Shown piece by piece: positions 1 to 4,821 of a stretch of 6,512 bases of DNA. How positions within the stretch are numbered: the stretch's first letter is position 1; every line of letters starts with the position of its first letter. Source of the stretch: Alkalimonas sp. (GTDB lineage Bacteria > Pseudomonadota > Gammaproteobacteria > Enterobacterales > Alteromonadaceae). A program made the position numbers and the translations under genes. The stretch covers positions 1 to 6,512 of the forward strand of contig SKGJ01000392.1 in the NCBI GenBank assembly GCA_007117525.1, in the 5' to 3' direction. The notes below the pieces were generated by a model. It was not told where the DNA came from, searched no databases, and was given only the letters and a program-made list of their open reading frames with translations.

Positions 1-168
1 AACGCGATTGCTCAAGGCAAACACTGGCGACAAGCTTATATCCTGGCTGAGCGGTTTTGGGATGACTTAGCCAATCATGTTGAAATATCTTCAGATTTCA
101 GGCGAGTCGCTTCATCGATGCGACTTGAACTGAAGGCTGTAAAGCGGTTGGTGGATAGGATGGCATGA
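1..168 (+). CDS. C-terminal fragment of an unidentified protein (possibly HipA/YjjJ-like kinase)
   Basis: An open frame enters from the left edge in frame 1 and ends at a TGA at 166-168, giving 55 residues that begin NAIAQGKHWRQAY and end VKRLVDRMA. The piece looks helical and charged, with aromatic residues near its start (HWRQAY, RFW) and no membrane segment or cysteine. The stretch around AERFWDDLANHVEISSDFRR faintly recalls the C-terminus of HipA-family kinases of the YjjJ type (alternating FW, then IS..FR), but this rests on memory of the family and on too few residues to be firm. It is convergent with the Sua5 gene and about 100 bases away. Its base composition appears more AT-rich than the genes that follow, which may hint at a different origin. 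The start and most of the gene lie outside the window. Confidence 0.6.
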   Translation, partial: NAIAQGKHWRQAYILAERFWDDLANHVEISSDFRRVASSMRLELKAVKRLVDRMA

Positions 169-210
169 TTAACACTTGTGTACACCATGAGATTTGTAAG
201 GCTTCACGTA

Positions 211-232
211 CAAAAGAAAGGGTATGCACCCT
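211..232 (-). terminator. Probable intrinsic terminator of the icd-DUF6671-sua5 cluster
   Basis: Read on the minus strand, the arm AGGGT, loop GCAT and arm ACCCT (219-232) form a 5-bp hairpin followed directly by TTCTTTTG (211-218), 37 bases after the Sua5 stop. The stem is short, so the terminator may be weak. On the plus strand the same hairpin is followed after eight bases by TTTTT at 241-245, so it could also help end transcription of the incoming gene at 1-168. The convergent arrangement makes a terminator here expected. Confidence 0.45.
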
Positions 233-268
233 GTACCGGCTTTTTAAAGACAGCAAAGGATGTGCAGC

Positions 269-1243
269 TCAGCCCTGATAGCTGGCTCGCTTCAACCGAT
301 CCCAGATAGCCAGCCAGGCTTCGCCTTCGGGCGGGGACTCCAGTACAATCAAATCGGCACCGGCGTGGTCGGCATCGGCCAGTGCCCGGTACAATTTGCG
401 GCCATAGGCTTTAGCATCTGCTGGCATCTGTTGTTGCCATATCGGGCGGAGTGTTTTCGGTACTGGCCCCAAATGCAGAATGGCGACTTTTTCAGCCTTG
501 CCAACTTGCGGTGGTAACTCTGCCAGGAAAGAGGTGTAAATGACCGGTGTGTTGGGCTGGTAATGAGCCCGTACATTACCGGCAACTTTGACCTGGTGTT
601 GCTCGGGCTGCAGCACCGGCTGGCCCAACACTTGTGCCAGTTCACTGGCCTGAATGGGGCCGGCCCGAACGATGGTCAGTGGCTCGCAGGTCGCATCGAC
701 GATGGTCGACTCAAGGCCATAGCTGCAATCGCCACCATCCAGCACTGCATCGATGCGGCCGTCCAGCGTATGCAACACTTGCTGGGCACTGGTGGGGCTG
801 AGTTTTTTATAGCGGTTGGCCGATGGCGCAGCCACTGCCAGTTGATGCTGTTGCAGCAGTTGATGCAGGACCGGATGCGCCGGTACCCGCAGCCCAATGG
901 TCGGAAGCCCGCCGGTGATCACCGGGCTCACATGCTGTGCCTTTTTCAGCAGCAAGGTTAACGGGCCCGGCCAAAATGCTTTCGCCAGTTGCCAGGCACT
1001 GGCCGGAATATCGACAGCCCAGTCGCTGATGGCGTCGGCCGAAGGCAAATGCACAATCAGCGGATGATCGGCCGGACGGCCTTTGGCCGCAAAAATTCCT
1101 GCCACCGCATCCGGGTTGCGCGCATCGGCAGCCAGGCCGTACACGGTTTCGGTCGGTACAGCAACCAGCCGGCCTTGTTGCAACAGGCAGGCAGCCATCG
1201 CCAGTTCATCCCCTTGGGTAGGGTCCAGTTGCAGGGTTGTCAC
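269..1243 (-). CDS. L-threonylcarbamoyladenylate synthase, Sua5/YrdC/YwlC family (long form)
   Basis: This cytoplasmic enzyme makes threonylcarbamoyl-AMP from threonine, bicarbonate and ATP, the first step of the N6-threonylcarbamoyladenosine (t6A37) modification of ANN-decoding tRNAs. From the GTG start the protein has 324 residues. The YrdC domain covers about residues 10-200, with PTETVYGLAADA at 30-41, the KxR signature in AAKGRP (K54, R56), PSAN with the SxN signature (S141, N143), and GLESTIVD at 177-184. A linker containing GNVRAHYQPNTP (222-233) leads to a C-terminal Sua5 domain with MPADAKAYGRKLYRAL (273-288) and ESPPEG (302-307). It is therefore the long Sua5 form, not the short TsaC of about 190 residues. 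I chose the GTG at 1241-1243 because GGAG lies 10 bases upstream and the product then starts MTTLQLDP. An in-frame TTG at 1289-1291 would add 16 residues but lies inside the preceding gene without a clear ribosome site. The gene is the last of the minus-strand cluster, 26 bases after the DUF6671-like gene. Confidence 0.93.
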   Translation of the reverse strand: MTTLQLDPTQGDELAMAACLLQQGRLVAVPTETVYGLAADARNPDAVAGIFAAKGRPADHPLIVHLPSADAISDWAVDIPASAWQLAKAFWPGPLTLLLKKAQHVSPVITGGLPTIGLRVPAHPVLHQLLQQHQLAVAAPSANRYKKLSPTSAQQVLHTLDGRIDAVLDGGDCSYGLESTIVDATCEPLTIVRAGPIQASELAQVLGQPVLQPEQHQVKVAGNVRAHYQPNTPVIYTSFLAELPPQVGKAEKVAILHLGPVPKTLRPIWQQQMPADAKAYGRKLYRALADADHAGADLIVLESPPEGEAWLAIWDRLKRASYQG

Positions 1244-1253
1244 AAGCCGGTGT

Positions 1254-1257
1254 CTCC
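1254..1257 (-). promoter_or_regulatory. Ribosome binding site deciding the Sua5 start
   Basis: GGAG on the minus strand sits 10 bases before the GTG at 1241-1243, in the short gap after the stop of the upstream gene (1270-1272). It supports GTG over the more upstream TTG at 1289-1291. Confidence 0.55.
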
Positions 1258-1269
1258 GTTTGAAAGCGA

Positions 1270-2127
1270 TTAGGGGTTGCAGTTGGGGCAATGCATTGGG
1301 TCTGCCCAGGTTGCGGGTGCAGGCTGATGCTCTTGGTGATCACAGCGGCTGCAGCGCTTTATTGTACTGCGGATTTGTGACGTTAAAAAGCCACAGTCAC
1401 GGCATGGCAAACCCCGCTCGCAACCGTTCACCCAAAAGTCCGGTGCGTCACATTGTGGGCAAAGGGCGCTCATGCGTTGCACCAACTGGGCTGCTGCCTG
1501 CTGAATCACTACCTGACGCGGCGGGCACATGTGCGCGCGTAAATCGGGCTGCAGCAAGACGGCCTGGCGCAAGCGCCCATCGGAGCTTAGAAAAGCACTG
1601 GATGTCAGTGCCGCCAGCACCGCCGGCTCTCCTTGCAGACCTTTTTGCCAACCATCAGGCCCTTGCAGTATCCACCCTTGTTTGGCATCGTGCTTTGCCA
1701 GGTGCTGACGAAGCTGTGCCAGCTCGTCCGTTTCTACCGAGTTCAGCGCAACCGCCATGCCGGCATGGGCCACAATTTCTTGTCCAGTCATTTGATCGTA
1801 CAGCAGCAACAACTCGTCGTTCCAGGGAACAATGCCCGGGAAGGGACCGCCGCCAAAACTGCCTTCGCTGCCCAGTCCAAAGGTGCAACCGGTGAGCTCG
1901 CAGGCGAGCCTGGCTTTGGTACGTGCGCAGTCCAGCGGGCTGAGGGTGCGGGCCACTTCGCCGGAAAAGGTACCCAGCTGATCGGTATCGTACGCGTCTG
2001 TAGCTATTAGGGATAAGCCCAGTTTGGCCAGTTCCGGGGCAATCAGGGCTGCTTTGTGGTGTCGTGTTAACAAGGCAACAGGCTCCGCGAACGGAGCCTT
2101 TGCCACCTGACCAGGTGATAGATTCAT
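1270..2127 (-). CDS. DUF6671-like zinc-ribbon protein of unknown function
   Basis: The 285-residue product has no signal peptide or membrane segment and is probably cytoplasmic. Its N-terminal two thirds carry conserved-looking motifs: VALLTRHHKAALIAPEL (17-33), DTDQLGTFSGE (47-57), ARTKARLA (68-75) and SEGSFGGGPFPG (87-98), which I associate with the uncharacterised DUF6671 family. The C-terminus holds four CxxC pairs: C223/C226, C242/C245, C259/C262 and C280/C283, with an extra C236, arranged as two probable zinc ribbons, and it ends in CPNCNP. The zinc role is inferred from cysteine spacing. No catalytic function is known to me. The ATG at 2125-2127 lies 15 bases after the isocitrate dehydrogenase stop, with only a weak AAGG 13 bases upstream. 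A strong hairpin covers codons 8-18, so a later start is possible, but the family-like block begins only around residue 17, and nothing contradicts the ATG. The gene is followed 26 bases later by Sua5. Confidence 0.85.
   Translation of the reverse strand: MNLSPGQVAKAPFAEPVALLTRHHKAALIAPELAKLGLSLIATDAYDTDQLGTFSGEVARTLSPLDCARTKARLACELTGCTFGLGSEGSFGGGPFPGIVPWNDELLLLYDQMTGQEIVAHAGMAVALNSVETDELAQLRQHLAKHDAKQGWILQGPDGWQKGLQGEPAVLAALTSSAFLSSDGRLRQAVLLQPDLRAHMCPPRQVVIQQAAAQLVQRMSALCPQCDAPDFWVNGCERGLPCRDCGFLTSQIRSTIKRCSRCDHQEHQPAPATWADPMHCPNCNP
2074..2104 (-). other. Strong hairpin within the first codons of the DUF6671-like gene
   Basis: On the minus strand, GGCAAAGGCTCCG, loop TTCG and CGGAGCCTGTTGCC can fold into a stem of 13 pairs with a single bulged G. 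It lies 39-69 bases after the isocitrate dehydrogenase stop and 23-53 bases after the A of the DUF6671-like ATG, over codons 8-18. No T-run follows, so it is not a canonical terminator. It could protect the 3' end of icd mRNA, slow translation, or be an attenuating element. The pairing is visible; the function is inference. Confidence 0.5.
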
Positions 2128-2142
2128 TGCCGGCTTTTGCCC

Positions 2143-3648
2143 TTACTGTCCTTGACCCAGTGCGAAGCCTCGTTCACCATCAAAACTGCACAAGTTTTCT
2201 GTCTTGATAACATCAAAACCAGCCTCGCTTAACCGTCGCAGCAACTCTATCACTGCGCCAAAGCGAATGCTGCTGTGCTCGTCTCTGGCAACAAAGCGGC
2301 AGCGCCAGTGATCGGTGCAAAAAGTTTCCGGAAAACCCTGAGGCCAAACTTTGACGCCGCGGTTGGTGATCATTTGCAGTTGCAAGAACTCGGTGGACAA
2401 TTTGCACAGCTGAGCGGCCAAACGGTTCGGATCGATCGGCTTATGGTGCAAAAACACATCCACACCAATCAATAACTTGCGGGCTTTGGGTTCAGCGGCC
2501 TGCTTTGAGGCTGGTGCGGCCTCCAACGCCACTGCATTATGGTACTGAACTTTGGCAAAGTGCTGTGGCACTTGCCCAAGCCGAGCAATAACCGCCGCGG
2601 TAAATGCTTCTGTACTGACCGCTTGGCTGCTATGGCCCGCCACATCGGCGGTGTGCACGCCATCTTCAATGGTGCGTAACCAGGCGTTGTGAATGCGTTC
2701 GGCCACCTCGGCCTGACGGATATGCACCAGCATCATCACGGCAGCCAGCAACAGACCACTCGGGTTGGCAATGCCTTGCCCGGCAATATCGGGCGCGCTG
2801 CCATGAATGGCTTCAAACATGGCCACATGCTCGCCAATATTAGCACTGCCCGCCAGGCCAATGCTGCCGGATACCTCTGCCGCGATGTCGCTGATGATGT
2901 CGCCGTACAAATTGATGGTAACCACCACATCAAATTGCTCTGGCCGTGTGGCCAGGCGCGCACTGCCAATGTCGATGATGTAGCGATCCTGCACAATTTC
3001 CGGGTACTCGGCACCGATTTCCTGAAATACCCGGTAAAACAGACCGTCGGTCATTTTCATGATGTTGTCTTTAACCATGCAGGTGACTTTCTTACGGCCA
3101 TGGCTGCGGGCGTACTCGAAGGCGTAGCGAATAATGCGCTCGCAACCGGGTCGGCTGATCAGTTTCAGGCATTGGTAAACGTCATCGGTTTGCCGGTGTT
3201 CAATGCCAGCGTACAAGTCTTCTTCATTCTCCCGGATGATCACCACATCCATGTTTGGGCTTTGGGTGGCAACAAAAGGTGCATAACTAATGCAAGGGCG
3301 GACATTGGCATACAGCCCCAGGGTTTTTCGAATGGTCACATTCAGGCTTTTGTAGCCGGCACCCGAGGGTGTGGTGACAGGCCCTTTCAGAAAGACTTTG
3401 GTGCGACGCAGACTGTCCCAGGCATCGGGCTGAATGCCTGCGCTGTGGCCGGATAAATAAACCTTTTCACCGATGTCAATAAACTCGGGTTCAATCCGGG
3501 CTCCGGCAGCATGCAAAATTTGCAAGGTCGCCCGGGTGATCTCCGGGCCTATGCCATCGCCAAGTGCTACAGTAATGGCGATGTCTTGCGCGGCTGTCTT
3601 TGCCACTCTGGTTGCAGGGGTGCTAATTACAGAGCTATCGTCACGCAT
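2143..3648 (-). CDS. icd: Isocitrate dehydrogenase, Rickettsia/Thermus type with C-terminal extension (predicted NAD-preferring)
   Basis: This TCA-cycle enzyme oxidatively decarboxylates isocitrate to 2-oxoglutarate in the cytoplasm. The 501-residue product has the beta-decarboxylating dehydrogenase fold: GDGIGPEI (30-37), substrate residues S101, N103, R107, R117 and R139 (in IIRENEEDLYAGIE), catalytic Y146 and K193 (in VKDNIMKMTDG), and metal-binding D250 and D254 in NLYGDIISD. The coenzyme loop reads EAIHGSAPDIAGQGIANP (279-296). Residues D287, I288 and A294 occupy the positions of E. coli K344, Y345 and V351, the pattern of NAD-dependent enzymes. After about residue 385 comes a C-terminal domain (IGVDVF, QMITNRGVKVWP, DHWRCRF, and CSFDGERGF near the end), which E. 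coli Icd lacks but Thermus and alphaproteobacterial forms have. The ATG at 3646-3648 has GGAG 7 bases upstream. It is the first gene of the minus-strand cluster and diverges from a LysR regulator. Databases often label this family NADP-dependent, so the coenzyme is a prediction. Confidence 0.95.
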   Translation of the reverse strand: MRDDSSVISTPATRVAKTAAQDIAITVALGDGIGPEITRATLQILHAAGARIEPEFIDIGEKVYLSGHSAGIQPDAWDSLRRTKVFLKGPVTTPSGAGYKSLNVTIRKTLGLYANVRPCISYAPFVATQSPNMDVVIIRENEEDLYAGIEHRQTDDVYQCLKLISRPGCERIIRYAFEYARSHGRKKVTCMVKDNIMKMTDGLFYRVFQEIGAEYPEIVQDRYIIDIGSARLATRPEQFDVVVTINLYGDIISDIAAEVSGSIGLAGSANIGEHVAMFEAIHGSAPDIAGQGIANPSGLLLAAVMMLVHIRQAEVAERIHNAWLRTIEDGVHTADVAGHSSQAVSTEAFTAAVIARLGQVPQHFAKVQYHNAVALEAAPASKQAAEPKARKLLIGVDVFLHHKPIDPNRLAAQLCKLSTEFLQLQMITNRGVKVWPQGFPETFCTDHWRCRFVARDEHSSIRFGAVIELLRRLSEAGFDVIKTENLCSFDGERGFALGQGQ

Positions 3649-3728
3649 TATTGTTCTCCAGTGGTTGGTATGGGAGCACTTTACGCAAGCTGACTCATAA
3701 ATAAAAATACTTAGTTTTTATTAAACTC

Positions 3729-3744
3729 ATAGCTTTAAAGCTAT
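3729..3744. repeat. Perfect 16-bp palindrome, candidate operator
   Basis: ATAGCTTTAAAGCTAT reads identically on both strands and overlaps the first three bases of the candidate -10 box of the lysR gene. A protein bound here could repress that promoter, fitting the usual negative autoregulation of LysR-family genes. Binding is inferred, not shown. Confidence 0.5.
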
Positions 3745-3747
3745 AAT
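3742..3747 (+). promoter_or_regulatory. Candidate -10 box of the lysR promoter
   Basis: A perfect TATAAT lies 34 bases before the lysR start codon. The bases 17 upstream (TATTAA at 3719-3724) are a poor -35 match, so the promoter may be weak or activator-dependent. Confidence 0.5.
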
Positions 3748-3769
3748 TTACAGCAATACTATTCGCGTT

Positions 3770-3774
3770 AGGAG
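3770..3774 (+). promoter_or_regulatory. Ribosome binding site of the lysR gene
   Basis: AGGAG ends six bases before the ATG at 3781 and fixes that start. Confidence 0.7.
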
Positions 3775-3780
3775 ATACCC

Positions 3781-4731
3781 ATGCCAGCCAGCACTCTGGC
3801 GCGGTTTCAGCGGATTACTCCGCAACAACTGCGCGCCTTTGAAGCAAGTGCCCGCTTGCTGTCGGTTACCCGAGCGGCCAAGGAGCTCTGTGTAAGCCAG
3901 CCAACCGTGTCGGTCCAGCTGCGTGAGTTGGCGTCGACGTTGGGTGAGCCATTATTTCAGCAGCATGGCCGGAGCATTCAGCTAACACAGGCTGGTGAAG
4001 CACTTTATGGCACGGTGCGGGAGCTGGCCGCATGCTGGCAACGGCTTGAGTCGCGTTTGGCTGATATCCATGGTCTGGTGCGGGGGCGGCTTAAATTAGC
4101 CGCTGTGACTACCGCCGAATACTTCGTTCCAGACTTGCTGGGCAGTTTTGCCGCGGCACACCCAGGGGTGGATATTGAGTTGGCGATTGAAAACCGCGAT
4201 CGTGTCGTTGGCCGGCTGGAACAGGGGCTGGACGATCTGGTGGTGATGATGATGCCACCGGAACACTTGCCGCTGGCATCGCTGGAGTTTCAAACAAACC
4301 CGTTGGTGGTGATTGCACCGGCTGCACATCGGCTAGCCCGGCAGGCGCTGACGCTGCAGGACTTGGCGCAAGAGCGCTGGTTAATGCGTGAGCCGGGCAG
4401 TGGCACCCGAATGGCAGCAGAGCAACATTTTAAAAAGCAAAGGTTTGAGCCGGCTGTGGCCATGAGTCTGGGCAGTAATGAAGCCATTAAACACGCAGTA
4501 GCGGCTGGGTTGGGGATTGCCGTACTTTCCCGTCTGGCGATTTTCCCCCCGTTATGGCCGGCCGCCGGCAGCAGTGAAGTCGCAGCGTTCAAAGAGCCTC
4601 TGACTATGTTGCAAGTCGATGGCTTTCCACTCAGCCGGCACTGGTATGTGGTCTGGCGCAACGATCACCCCTTATCGGCCGCAGCCAGGCATTTTTTGCA
4701 GTACCTGGAAGCCAAGGTTGAGACGACTTAG
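3781..4731 (+). CDS. LysR-family transcriptional regulator, CbbR-like
   Basis: The 316-residue length is typical of the LysR family. The N-terminal winged helix-turn-helix spans about residues 13-72 (QQLRAFEASARL, SVTRAAKELCVSQPTVSVQL, EPLFQQHGRSIQLTQAG). A linker helix leads to a periplasmic-binding-protein-like effector domain from about residue 100. REPGSGTR (203-210), GSNEAIKHAVAAGLGIAVLSR (231-251) and GFPLSRHWYVVWR (281-293) resemble the CbbR/RbcR branch that controls carbon-fixation genes. No such genes are present here, so the target is more likely the divergent isocitrate dehydrogenase operon, and the ligand is unknown. The ATG has AGGAG six bases upstream and a perfect TATAAT before it; palindromes in the shared gap suggest autoregulation. 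The gene ends in TAG at 4729-4731. The family assignment is firm, but the CbbR subgroup and target are inference. Confidence 0.93.
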   Translation: MPASTLARFQRITPQQLRAFEASARLLSVTRAAKELCVSQPTVSVQLRELASTLGEPLFQQHGRSIQLTQAGEALYGTVRELAACWQRLESRLADIHGLVRGRLKLAAVTTAEYFVPDLLGSFAAAHPGVDIELAIENRDRVVGRLEQGLDDLVVMMMPPEHLPLASLEFQTNPLVVIAPAAHRLARQALTLQDLAQERWLMREPGSGTRMAAEQHFKKQRFEPAVAMSLGSNEAIKHAVAAGLGIAVLSRLAIFPPLWPAAGSSEVAAFKEPLTMLQVDGFPLSRHWYVVWRNDHPLSAAARHFLQYLEAKVETT

Positions 4732-4738
4732 CTGATGC

Positions 4739-4768
4739 TTGCTTGGCTTATGGGTGTTTCGGTATACA
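4739..4768 (+). promoter_or_regulatory. Weak candidate promoter for the diguanylate cyclase gene
   Basis: TTGCTT (4739-4744) and TATACA (4763-4768) are separated by 18 bases in the 90-base gap after lysR. No hairpin terminator is seen in this gap, so read-through from lysR is also possible. Confidence 0.3.
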
Positions 4769-4821
4769 CTTAATCCAATAGGTTGGTGTCAACAGCCAGA
4801 ACCTTTGAGGTGCATGCAATA

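Larger units (their letters stand above)
3649..3780. promoter_or_regulatory. Divergent icd/lysR control region
   Basis: This 132-base AT-rich gap separates two genes read in opposite directions, so it must hold both promoters. It contains a perfect dyad ATAAAAA-N7-TTTTTAT (3701-3721), a perfect 16-bp palindrome ATAGCTTTAAAGCTAT (3729-3744), and a direct repeat ACTCATA at 3693-3699 and 3725-3731, 32 bases apart (about three helical turns). Such arrays beside a lysR gene are typical of binding sites for the regulator itself, although neither dyad fits the strict T-N11-A form. An icd promoter on the minus strand is not clear; TTTAAT with TATTTA 16 bases later is one weak option. Confidence 0.6.

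Noticed and set aside
178..185. Perfect 8-bp palindrome GTGTACAC
   Set aside because: It is too short to be significant and sits between convergent genes where no promoter is expected.
1083..1895. 270-residue open frame on the plus strand
   Set aside because: It lies opposite the Sua5 and DUF6671-like genes, is rich in Arg, Ala, Pro and Ser, and shows no domain motif or ribosome site.
1633..2010. 125-residue open frame on the plus strand
   Set aside because: It is antisense to the DUF6671-like gene, with no recognisable motif.
2074..2104. Calling the hairpin an intrinsic terminator for icd
   Set aside because: The stem is strong but neither strand has a run of T directly after it, and the downstream gene's coding frame runs through it.
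2689..3456. 255-residue open frame on the plus strand
   Set aside because: It is fully antisense to isocitrate dehydrogenase, which has unmistakable motifs; the reverse frame is open only because of codon bias in a moderately GC-rich gene.
4290..4661. 123-residue open frame on the minus strand
   Set aside because: It is a reverse-frame shadow of the LysR effector domain.
3781..4731. Naming the regulator cbbR
   Set aside because: The resemblance to CbbR is real but no carbon-fixation genes are visible; the divergent gene is isocitrate dehydrogenase, so the symbol would imply an unsupported role.
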